DNA of 64,000 bases. It comes from Lumbricus rubellus. Taxonomy: Eukaryota; Annelida; Clitellata; Crassiclitellata; Lumbricidae. The stretch covers positions 1,599,295 through 1,663,294 of the forward strand of contig OX243827.1 in NCBI GenBank assembly GCA_945859605.1. The letters are read 5' to 3'. Positions 50,850 to 60,611 of this stretch are shown piece after piece. The notes beneath the pieces were generated by a model, which worked only from the letters and a program-made list of their open reading frames with translations, was not told the origin of the DNA and ran no database searches. Position numbers and translations under genes: made by a program. Numbering within the stretch: position 1 is the first letter of the stretch; each line of letters starts with the position of its first letter.

Positions 50850-52974
50850 GGGCGCCCGCACCATAGGTCAAGGGGGGTCGCGTGACCCCCCCTGGAAATC
50901 ATGACAAAATATTGATAATCACTCTTTCTGTAAAAAAATGATAGTGGTAAAACGGGACAGAATGCCCACGAGTCATTGTGTTCTTTTACTTCACCAACTT
51001 TTGTTGTGTATCTTCTGGTTAGCTTTACCTACTGAGCAACACTAGATAGAGCCTATGTGTAAGCTTATGTAACTGGAGACGAAGAGACGAACAGAGAGCC
51101 AACCCTTCAGCCACCGTCAAGGCCCAAGTGTTAGATTGATGGCATCTGATAACCTTTATGTGATGTAGGTCAACGATCAAGCTTTCTGTTTCAGTCTAAT
51201 AATTATAGCCCCCACCCATTCGCACATCATAATACCCTGTGCCTCATGATTCCCTTTCCAAGGTATACAGCCAGCCATATAGAGCACGAGGACGATGCAT
51301 GGTCTCATCAAACGAGTCTCCCGCACACATTCTTGTACTCATGGATGACATTAGTGTTTGCAGTTGTGATTTTCACTTCCCTCTGCCTCCCACGCCGTTT
51401 CAACTCAAAACATCATCCACCATAGCTCTCTGTTTAACTCCTCGCTTGACACTCCGTAGCCTATAGGTGGACTTGGCATTAATGGTCGTCTGGTGTGCAT
51501 CAGTTTATATATTCCTCCTATTTACATTATGCCGATCAAAGACTCAAAGCTGGTCCTGACCTTAATTAAGGCTCGAAGACAATGTCATGATGTATGATAA
51601 TATATTGTACGAATCGTGGAGATTGGAGACCTGGCAGGCTGGCAATCTGAGCCCGAATCTTTCGAATCTTTCGAAGACTAGCCTATGCAGCATGTGCAAA
51701 ATTAATCTGGTCGTTGACAGATTTTCTCCAAATCGGGGAATGGGGAGGTGCAATAGGTTATAATTATCATTCCACAAGGCCGGTGTAAAGGTTTCAGATT
51801 ACCCCCTCCTAAACATTACCCCCCCTGAAAACTGTAAATTGGACAAATCCTCGCATTTATTGCACTAAAATAATCGGAAAAATCATCCCGCTTCTTGTTT
51901 TGGTCTGAAAATTTTCATCTGTCATCCCACTTCGTGGTTTGTTATCAATATTTTCATCTGTAACTAAAATACTAATCGCCGCTGAAGTTACAATGGAGAA
52001 AATGTCTTTGAGGCTATTATTTTTTTCGGATCAAAATATTGATAACAAAACACGAAGTGGGATGACGGATGATATTCTGCAGACCAAAACAAGAAGCGGG
52101 ATGATTTTTCTGATTTTATTAGTGCAATAAATGCGATGATTGATGCAAATCTAGTTTCCGGGGGGTAATCTGAGACCGGTTTCAAGTTACCGGGGGGTAA
52201 TGTTTAGGAGGGGGTAATTTGAAACCTTTACACCGGCAGAGTTGACATAGAGACAAAAGACTGCTTATTAAGACGACTATGTATACATGTATATATATAT
52301 GTGTGTATATATATATATATAAATATATATATATAGGCCCTACACGTGTATATGTATATTCTTGTGGACTTGCCAAAGAAAACACAGACTATGTAGATCA
52401 GTTCACCTCGAGATCCATTGCACATGCGAGTGGCGCTCAGTGGAGGATTATAAATAAATGTAAGATAGCCTGAAATTGAGAAATAAATGTTGTGCTGCAG
52501 TGTGTAGCGTAGCCTCTTTGAAATTCTAAAGGCAAGTTTATCCGTTGTTTGGAAGTCATCAGCTGGAAGGTGTCACGGTAAGTACTACCAAATGAACAGT
52601 GCAAGTGTAGGCCTACTGTGTTAAACACTGCTTTAACTGTTGAGACTGCATTTTGTGGGGCACAGTGGTGTTTGGGTATGACCGGTGCCTTGGAAAAAAG
52701 ACTGAATTTATGGAGAAAGTAACCGACATCTTTGGTAGGGATGAACGCCTATTACAGACACACTGCAGCACAACATTACAGAGACTGATGCTCAAGAACA
52801 TTAGGGCAGATTAATTGTCGATAGGGGATTTAGTCGTTAACTATAGGTATGGGCCAATTGGATATCATAATTATTACTGGCCGACCACGACTAAAGTCGG
52901 ATACTTATGAATTAGGCAAACTTAAGTCTCACGGTCTTGACTGACCCCCCTTGCAAAAAATCCTGCGGGCGCCC
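50850..52974. mobile_element. TIR element GGGCGCCCGCA with AT target duplication
   Basis: Ends GGGCGCCCGCA (50850-50860) and TGCGGGCGCCC (52964-52974). Subterminal AAGGGGGGTC is also inverted. AT flanks both ends (50848-50849 and 52975-52976). 2.1 kb, including a palindromic MITE (51780-52236) and a (TA)/(TG) tract near 52277-52342. No transposase recognised in the interior (50861-51779 and 52343-52963), so its autonomous relative and superfamily are unknown. An AT duplication would fit ISL2EU-type elements. Confidence 0.7.
51780..52236. mobile_element. Palindromic MITE, copy 2
   Basis: CCGGTGTAAAGGTTTCAGAT to TGAAACCTTTACACCGG, 457 bp, inverted halves as in copy 1. Nested in the 50850-52974 element. 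Confidence 0.9.
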
Positions 52975-53388
52975 ATGTTTGAACATTGCTTAGTAGGCGA
53001 ATGTCAGGCTCTGTTGCTAGCTAGGACTGTCTTATACTCAGTGGTAGGCCTAGATGCAGTTTAAATATTCATTACTGATTACTCCATTAATCATTGATGT
53101 TACGATTGATATCCATGGTGCATCTGATACGACAGTTATGACTGAATATTGTGAATAATAGGCCTAAATATGGCGAGGAAACGGAGTCTTACAGTTGCAC
53201 CGCATCTGTAGTCTGGTCATCAGGTTTGTCAATTTATTGTAATTTTGCCGTTGAACATACATGTAGCCTAGCCTAATTGTTCCGTGGCACTGAAACACGA
53301 ATAATACGCTACCACTAATTATTATACATAAAGTAACCTAAGACTGAGCAATTTTCAATTAGAGAACTTGGTGGACTGTTCTTAAATT
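52975..53388. other. Non-coding interval
   Basis: No gene. Two TAGGCCTA octamers (near 53047 and 53159). Confidence 0.4.
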
Positions 53389-53848
53389 CCGGTGTAAAGG
53401 TTTCAGATTACCCCCTCCTAAACATTACCCCCTGAAAACTGTAATTTGCATCAATCATCGCATTTATTGCACTAAAAATAATCAGAAAAATCATCCCGCT
53501 TCTTGTATTGGTCCGAAGATTTTCATCCGTCATCCCACTTCGTGGTTTGTTATCAATATTTTCATCTGTTACTAAAATACTAAATCGCCGCTGAAGTTAC
53601 ATGGAGAAATGTCTTCGAGGCAATTATTTTTTCCCGATGAAAATATTGATAACAAACCACGAAGTGGGATGACAGATGAAAAGCTTCAGACCAAAACAAG
53701 AAGCGGGATGATTTTTCTAATTTTTTAGTGCAATAAATGCGAAGATTGATGCAAATCTAGTTTCCGGGGGGTAATCTGAAACCGGTTTCAAGTTACCGGG
53801 GGGTAATGTTTAGGAGGGGGTAATTTGAAACCTTTAGGCCTACACCGG
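53389..53848. mobile_element. Palindromic MITE, copy 3
   Basis: 460 bp, same inverted halves. Its right end reads CCTTTAGGCCTACACCGG where copies 1 and 2 have CCTTTACACCGG: a 6-bp GGCCTA insertion at a TA (53835-53842). Confidence 0.92.
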
Positions 53849-54087
53849 CGCTGCATTTTTCTAGGTCTTGATGAATTCACCGATAGAGTCCGTGGCACTC
53901 GTGCAGAGGTGGATCCGTTGTTTCAATACGGCCATGGCCCCCATTTAAAAATTGCTTGGGACGTGGGCCCCCTAATTGGTTTTTATAATACAAAGAGATT
54001 TCCATACGACTAAAAAAGGTACATTTTTCTGACATTTCGGCCGGCTGACTAGTCAGAATTTTGTAATTATTGTGTGCATAACAAATA

Positions 54088-54251
54088 CAATCTTTGATAT
54101 TCGCTAGATGGCAGAATAATACTTTTTTAACCCACCTTCTTTTACACGAGAACGCGCAACCTAGTATTGTACGGTTGAACGTGGAAATCAGATTTATGCT
54201 TTAAAATAATTTATAACACGACACCTGGCCAGTTCTTTTCATTAATCTTAT
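54088..54251. repeat. Dispersed repeat with CGCTAGATGGCAG motif, copy 4
   Basis: GATATTCGCTAGATGGCAGA then ATAATACTT and CTAGTATTGTACGG. Followed directly by the next foldback element, as in the copies at 29555 and 37345. Confidence 0.7.
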
Positions 54252-54559
54252 TTCTGGTAAAAACGCACACTGCGTGCCCGTACTCCAAACAATATGGCTG
54301 CCAACGAATGCAATAAAATTAGAGCGCGACCTATGGACATCGCAACATGCATCCCAACATGCAAAGCGTGAGGGTCGGTTAGGGCTCAGGTTAGGCGCCG
54401 TGAGGGTCGGTTAGGGTTAGTTTTAGGGTTAGTGCAGTCATTCTGCTGAAATTGAAGCTGAATTGATGAACAATGTCGTCGATGGTCGCGCTCTAATTTT
54501 ATTGCATTCGTTGGCAGTCATATTGTTTGGAGTACGGGCACGCAGTGTGCGTGTTTACC
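54252..54559. mobile_element. Foldback MITE with GCACACTGCGTGCCCG ends
   Basis: TIRs of about 65 bp (GGTAAAAACGCACACTGCGT ... AATAAAATTAGAGCGCGACC) inverted at the right, ending GTGTTTACC. 8-bp duplication AATCTTAT at 54244-54251 and 54560-54567. The loop contains telomere-like TTAGGG tracts (GGTCGGTTAGGGTTAGTTTT near 54409). Parts recur near 29980-30130 and 38190. Confidence 0.85.
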
Positions 54560-54625
54560 AATCTTATACAGTTTAGTCCTAGGGTTAGAAGGCAGATCTC
54601 GGTCATTGTTGATGTTGCAAATAAA

Positions 54626-55015
54626 GGTAATCGTGTATTTGAGTATGGTAAATTATTCGCTCGTTGCAGCATTATTATTTTTCATAAATCCAGCTTCTAG
54701 TTTGGCGAGAATCCTTTTCATCGATCCGGCTTCCATTTGGGCAAGAATTAGTTTCATAAATCCCGCTTCTATTTCGTCAGCAAATATTTTTCATCAATAT
54801 AACTTTCATTTATTTAAACTTATTGTTCATCAATCCAGCTTCAATTTCAGCAAGATTGTTTTAAATAATCCCTCTTCTTTCTTAATAGAAATTAATTTCA
54901 TCAATCCGACTTCTATTTAGAAAGAACTCTTTTCGTCAATCCGACTGGTATACTGGACTAATGCTGAAACCCATGCAACGGCGAAGAATTTACCATACTA
55001 AATTACACGTTTACC
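54626..55015. mobile_element. Foldback element N1, copy 2
   Basis: GGTAATCGTGTATTTGAGTA to TACACGTTTACC; flanked by CAAATAAA (54618-54625) and CAAATAAT (55016-55023), 7/8. Same interior order of ATCC(A/G)(G/A)CTTC modules as 13813-14210. Confidence 0.88.
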
Positions 55016-55076
55016 CAAATAATTATTGTTCAAGCTTAAAGTTGAGTCTGCGCTTGACGATCACAGTTGAAAGTTC

Positions 55077-55810
55077 GGCAAAACTCCGAACGGTGGTCCC
55101 AAATTAAAATATATAATCTATATCGTGAAATGTTGTAATTGTCACACAACAACTGGGAACGGCGGTCCCAAATGATAAAATTAAAGAAATCGATAGGCTA
55201 TCTCATGAGAAGGCTTTAAACATGATGCACGGTGAAATAAAAGGTGCATTAATGAAAACCGTTTGATTGATGGACGCTTGATAAAAGAAAGCTGGAAAAA
55301 CTGCATTCCAGCTTAAATGGAAGCTGGATGCATGCTGAAATAAATAACTGAAATCCAGTTTCCATTTCTCAAGTTTAATTTTCGTCAATCCAGTTTCTAT
55401 TTCACCTATACGGACCCTTCATCCAGTATCCATTTTGCAAGCGTTTTAATTAATCCATCTTCCATTTAACTTATTATGTCCATCATCCAGGTTCTATTTC
55501 TCAACCGTTCAATTCATCATTCCAGCTTCTATTTCAGATCTAAAAATACCTTCATTCATCTTATATTTCACTTGTGTTTTTTCATCAATCCACCTTCATT
55601 TCACCAGTAAAAGGTCTTCATCCAGCTTCCATTTCTCAAGTGCTTTCTGATTATCCCGGCTACTATTTTGATGGACCAGCTGGTCATTTTAGAAATGTGG
55701 AGTGCAAAAGAAACCGTTTCTATGCGCGCATCCAATACACCGCTCTATTACGACACGTCATGTTGACTTATTTAATGTTATAATTTGGGACCTCCGTTTC
55801 CAGTTATGCC
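55077..55810. mobile_element. Foldback element N2, copy 3
   Basis: GGCAAAACTCCGAACGGTGG at the left and ATTTGGGACCTCCG...ATGCC at the right; flanks GAAAGTTC (55069-55076) and GAAAGTTG (55811-55818), 7/8. Contains two versions of GGAACGGCGGTCCCAAAT near the left. The interior matches 14263-14823, with extra CCAGTAAAAGGTCTTCATCC sequence on the right. Confidence 0.85.
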
Positions 55811-55938
55811 GAAAGTTGTTATGGACATTCGTAGATGGCCTGAGTATTGAAGATATTAGGATAATTCTAATGGAAAGTAAACTACAGTTCATGAAGCAGA
55901 CATTTATTGACATAATTGTAAAATGAAATACTTGAGCT

Positions 55939-56700
55939 ATGCATGCTATTAATTCATACCAGGATATAAGTCACTCTAAGCTTAATGAAGCAGAGATTAT
56001 TACTATTGACAATACTCTTTCCTTCTCTACACATATTGCTAATATTTCTCGGTCCAGCTTCTATCATCTACGTCGTTTACGTGCCATTCGGCGATCTCTC
56101 TCTTCGTCGATTTTTTCATCTATGGTTCATGCCTTCATCTGTTCCCGCATTGACTACTGTAACTCTTTACTCATTGGGCTACCCAAACTCCGCCTTGCTC
56201 CTCTCCAATCGGTACTTAATGCATCTGCTCGCTTGATTGCTCGCCTCCCTCGTTTCTCTCACATTTCGGCTTTCATGACTGAACACCTTCACTGGCTTCC
56301 TCTGACTGCCCGGATTCAATATAAAATTCTTTTTCTCACCTATAAGATGTTTTTGGGTCTAGCGCCTCGCTACCTTTGTGATCTCATTAGGAAGCCTTTT
56401 TCAGCTACCGTTGGTCGTCCTCTCCGCTCTTTAGATCGTCATGATCTTCTTGTTCCACGATCTCGGACTGCCACAGCCCAACACCGCGCCTTTGCCTCTG
56501 TCTGCCCTTTACTGTGGAATGGCCTTCCTACTATTATTCGTGCTCAAATTTTATCTGGAGGCTTTACTTTTTCTGCCAGATGTCTCAAGACTTTTCTTTT
56601 TCCAGGAGTTCTTCGCACTGGGAGCGCCTCTGATTAGTTTGTGCTGTGAGAGGCGCTTTATAAATCCAAAAATAGAATAGAAATAGAATAGAATAGATTA
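55939..56700 (+). pseudogene. L2/CR1-like LINE ORF2 C terminus and 3' tail
   Basis: 232-residue frame without the RT catalytic motifs: LSFSTHIANISRSSFYHLRR, MVHAFICSRIDYCNSLLIGL, NASARLIARLPRFSHISAFM, LHWLPLTARIQYKILFLTYK, AQHRAFASVCPLLWNGLP. This is the C-terminal domain typical of L2/CR1-group ORF2. The 3' tail follows: GGGAGCGCCTCTGATTAG, GAGAGGCGCTTTATAAATCC, then (AATAG)n to about 56697. 5'-truncated copy. Its tail is the reference for the SINE tails. Confidence 0.9.
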
Positions 56701-56744
56701 GCCTTAAGTTTTGAACAATTGTAAAATATTTTTTAAAGTTTAAA

Positions 56745-57164
56745 ACAATGTTTGACTAATACGTGCATGTCCTTCATCTTAATAGGTGCTGGAATTTCTT
56801 TTGGAAAGTGCCTGAAGATGAACAGAGCATCGTGTGAGAATTTCTAGGTGTGGTCATTTGAAAAGGCCTACTGTACAGTTATTGATCTGCATCAAAGACA
56901 AAATTAGTGTGGACATATTTAACATTGCAACTAAAGGAGAACACAATGGTGTGCTATTCTGCATGAATTTATGGATTCAACATTTTATCCCAAAGGATTA
57001 TAATTCCCTGTGTGGGTAATTGTTTACTTTGTTACAAAAGAACGGCTTATAAGATATGAAAAATGGGAGAGGTTGCACTTGAATCAACCAAATCATAAAG
57101 TATCGACAAATGCAAATTATTTTGCAGAAGAAAAGCTAATAAAGTGCAAATTATGCCAATAATC
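56745..57164 (+). other. 5' flank of ZNF5 with exon-like block
   Basis: CTTCATCTTAATAGGTGCTG resembles the acceptor-like junction upstream of ZNF2 (31730-31866). A frame from 56834 reads MRISRCGHLKRPT and LLICIKDKISVDIF, similar to RTSQCSHLSKPFVCINDN of the ZNF2 block. Coding status unproved. Confidence 0.45.
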
Positions 57165-57603
57165 ATCGTCAATGGACGATTCGTCCACGGACGATTCGTC
57201 ACAAGGAATAAATTGAATAAATCCAGCTTCCGTTTAGACAAGCGTTCAAGTAATCGTTCCATCATGTATTCCAGCAAGAACTATTCTTCCTAGATCCGAT
57301 TTCCATTTTGGAAAGAAATTGTTTCATTATTCCAGCTTCTATTTAAGCAAAAACTACATTTTTCCATCCAATTTCGATTAAAAACTACCTTTTTTCATCC
57401 ATTTCACCACAAAACTTTTCACCACAAAACTTCTCTTTAAGCTATGAAATCTTTCCATCAATCCCGCTTCCATTTCAAGAAAACGTATTTTCATTAATCC
57501 CGCTTTCACGTTACAAGAATTCTTTTCATCAATCAGCTTTTACTCAACCCCCGCTAGACGAATCGTTCGTGGACGAATCGTCCGTGGACGAAACGTCCGC
57601 GAT
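57165..57603. mobile_element. Foldback element E10 with GGACGATTCGTCCAC terminal repeats
   Basis: Perfect 9-bp duplication CCAATAATC (57156-57164 and 57604-57612). Terminal repeats are 15-mers of a different sequence, GGACGATTCGTCCAC on the left and GACGAATCGTCCGTG on the right, yet the interior has the same ATCCAGCTTCCGTTT-type modules as the other foldback elements. Inserted in the flank of ZNF5, interrupting homology to the ZNF2 flank. Confidence 0.92.
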
Positions 57604-57812
57604 CCAATAATCGTTTCCACATGCTTATGATTTAAATACAGCACATGAAAAAGATATTTTCATGAAACCATAGGAGCATCAAGTACTTGATAAATGGTTT
57701 GCTCAGGGTGAATATCTGACAGCTACAGTGTAACTTAATAGATCTATATCAACCGTGCAAATGTCATTTATGTGGGAAAACAAATACTGAATCACATTAG
57801 TTCACTGTGCAT

Positions 57813-58350
57813 ATGGAAAACTATACTGGGGAGAAAGCATGCAAATGTCAGCTATGTCAGAAATCATTTTCTTGTGGCGATGAGCTGAAAAGACACATGA
57901 GAACCCATAATTGTGAAAAGCCATACAAATGTCACCTATGCCAGACATAATTTACTCGAGGTGGTGATCTGAAAAGACATGCGAGAACCCATAATGGTGA
58001 GAAACCATACAAATGTCAGTTATGTCAAAAGTCATTTGCTCAAAGCGGTTATCTGAGAACACACACCAGATCTCATACTGGGGAGAAACCGTACAAATGT
58101 CAGTTTTGTCAGAAATCATTTACTCAAAGTGCTCATATGAAAGCACACATGAAATTCCATACTGGAGAGAAACCACATAAATGTCAGTTATGTCTAAAGT
58201 CATTTGCTCAAGGTGGTGTTCTGATGAGACACATGAGAACCCATAATGGTGAGAAACCATACAAATGTCATTTATGTCAGAAATCATTTACTCAAGGTGG
58301 TAATCTGAAAAGACACATCAAAACACATCATAGTGAAAAAGCATACAAGT
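57813..58350 (+). pseudogene. C2H2 zinc-finger gene, 5' part (ZNF5), nonsense-mutated
   Basis: ATG at 57813 followed by one finger and half of the next, then a TAA at 57948-57950 where the paralogs have the TCA (Ser) of CQKSF. After the stop the same frame continues through four more fingers ([68 protein letters not shown]) to 58350, where a LINE replaces the rest of the next finger. The continuation of the gene is at 60612. In the 5' flank a decayed finger (PCKCHLCGKTNTESH) precedes the ATG. Confidence 0.9.
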
Positions 58351-60242
58351 CGCCCACCAGTGAGAATAAGGATAAATATAAGCAATACCGGAATAAGTTT
58401 AAACAGACTAGGATTAATGCAGAAAGATTATACTATTCGGAGGAGTTTCTCAAGTATACGCAGAACCTAAAAAAAACTTGGGGAGTCATAAAGTCACTGA
58501 TCAATGGGCAGCCCAGGGCCACTCTTGTAGACTCTCTAAACATAAATGGGCTTAAAGTTGATGATTCTAAAAAGATTGCACATGCATTTAACGGCTACTT
58601 TGCGGGGGTTGGCCAGACACTTGCTGATAAAATACCTGCAGGAGAAAAGACTGTTAAGGAATTTTTAAATCCCCCACTTCTAGGATCTTTTGCAGTCACC
58701 TTAACTAACCCATATGAAATTGTTGCTATTGTCAAATCTATGAAATTTACTCGAAGCATGGGTCCAGACGAGATTGACCCACTAGTAGCTAAAAATTCTA
58801 TTGGATCTATTGCTGATATATTATCGAATATTATCAACTGTTCTTTCACGACGGGTATTGTTCCACCAGCCCTAAAGGTTGCAAAAATAACACCAATATT
58901 TAAACAGGGTGATAAGCAGGAAATGTCTAATTATAGACCGATATCGATTCTACCATACTTTGGTAAAATTTTAGAAAAAGCCATGTGCCAGAGACTTAAC
59001 GACTATATAAGTAAAATGAATATATTGTATCCCCTACAACATGGATTTCGTCCAGGTCATTCAACTGATATGTCCCTTATTAATATGCAGGATCTTATAT
59101 CCAAGGCAATAGACACGAACAAATATTCTATCGGCATATTTCTGGACCTTGCAAAAGCCTTTGACACGGTTGACCATAATGTCTTACTGAGTAAGCTTGA
59201 AAATTATGGTGTAAGGGGAATAAACCTCTTATGGTTTAAAAGTTATCTGGAACATAGGTATCAGCAGGTGATGTGTAATGGGACGTTATCTTCACGGAAA
59301 CCTGTAAGAGTTGGGGTCCCACAAGGCTCCAACCTTGGCCCTCTGTTGTTTTTATTGTACATAAATGACCTACCTAATATATCTACTATGACCAAATTTA
59401 TTTTATTTGCAGACGACACGAATGTTTTCTGCTCTCATGAGTCCTTGACCACGTTAGTGGAAATAATAAACTCAGAACTTGCCAAATTAGCATGCTGGTT
59501 CAGGACTAATAGACTTTCTCTCAATGTAAAGAAATCATGCTTTATTGTATTTCGTTCGCCAAATAAGAGTCTTCAAGGTCATCAGATAGACTTGTCAGTT
59601 GATGGGATTTCTCTTGTACAAACTCGTTCTGTAAAATTTCTAGGAGTCTATGTAGACGAGTGCTTAACATGGACAGAACACATTAATATAATTGCCAATA
59701 AAGTTGCAAGGAATATTGGAATCCTGGCAAGAATATCACACCTACTCCCAGTACACATCCGTAAAAACTTATACTATACGTTAATTAATCCATATTTTGA
59801 TTATGGTAATATTGTCTGGGCTGCCAACTATTCGACGAGGTTAAAATGTCTTGTGCTCTTACAAAAAAGAGCGATTAGAGTTATAGCTGGTGATCATAGA
59901 TGTGCACACACAGCGGATAGATTTGAAGAGTATAATATTATGAAATTTGAAAGCAAGAATTACTATCTGGTGGGTAATTTTATGTATAAGTTTGTAAAGG
60001 GTATGCTACCCGAAGTTTTCTCAAACTCTTTTAACAGAATTGTTGATATGCATGACCATAACACAAGAGGCAGCAAGGGTCTGAGTGTATCTTATGCACG
60101 TACAAATTATCGTAGATTCTCAATATATTGCAGTGGACCAAAAATTTGGAATGCAATACCCATAAGTATCCAGTCTTTACCTACATACTCGCAATTCAAG
60201 AAGCGCTGGAGAGACCATCTTAATCTAAGGGAACGTGATTGA
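58137..60242 (+). pseudogene. Chimeric ORF: zinc fingers fused in frame to LINE reverse transcriptase
   Basis: 701-residue uninterrupted frame. Residues 1-71 are ZNF5 (two full fingers and part of a third). From residue 72 it is a non-LTR ORF2 of the jockey/CR1 group: a connector (LKKTWGVIKSLINGQ), then RT motifs LDLAKAFDTVDHNVL, RVGVPQGSNLGPLLFLLYIN and ILFADDTNVFCS, thumb (RTNRLSLNVKKSCFIVF) and C-terminal region (NIVWAANYSTRLKCLVLLQK). The RT aspartates are present and the frame is intact, so the insertion is young, but the endonuclease domain is missing (5' truncation). Whether the fusion is ever expressed cannot be told. Confidence 0.85.
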
Positions 60243-60611
60243 ATGCATCTAGCTTGTTTGTTTCTTCTATTGTCGGTCTCATAGGATTGCATGTTCTATT
60301 AAATGTCGAGTTATTATCATCTTCAGAATTAACAGCATGGTTACTATGTTCTGTTTCTGTACAACCAACATTAAGCTGAGCTATAGGGTGGGCCCTTCCC
60401 AGCGGGGCTAGTGCCCCTTCTGGGTCTTCCCCTTTCCTGGTTGATACAACGATATGTGCTTCTGATAATTTTCCTTTCAAATGTGTTACATTAATATGTT
60501 TGTTAGACAGTATGAACACGTTGTCTAGTTAAGTTGCACTATGTTCAGGTTGTGTTTGATATGCTCCAAGGAATAAATAAATATTTGATTTTTTTTATTT
60601 GATTTTGATTT
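58351..60611 (+). mobile_element. 5'-truncated non-LTR retrotransposon inserted in ZNF5
   Basis: Begins inside the ORF2 coding sequence at 58351 and ends with the A/T-rich tail AATAAATAAATATTTGATTT and ATTTGATTTTGATTTT, the 3' repeat of the element. Comparing the flanks with other fingers (AAGTGTCAGTTATGTCAG) shows loss of about 5-6 bp (GTCAGT) at the target and no duplication: an integration with target-site deletion. Confidence 0.85.
60243..60598. other. LINE 3' UTR
   Basis: Non-coding end of the 58351-60611 element, with no other feature. Confidence 0.6.

Noticed and set aside
54340..54430. Telomere or interstitial telomeric array
   Set aside because: The TTAGGG-like units are few and imperfect and sit inside the loop of a foldback element.
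58137..60242. A genuine host zinc-finger/RT gene
   Set aside because: The junction falls in mid-finger, the ZNF gene resumes after the LINE tail, and there is an upstream nonsense codon. Insertion explains it more simply, although the open frame is noted as a finding.
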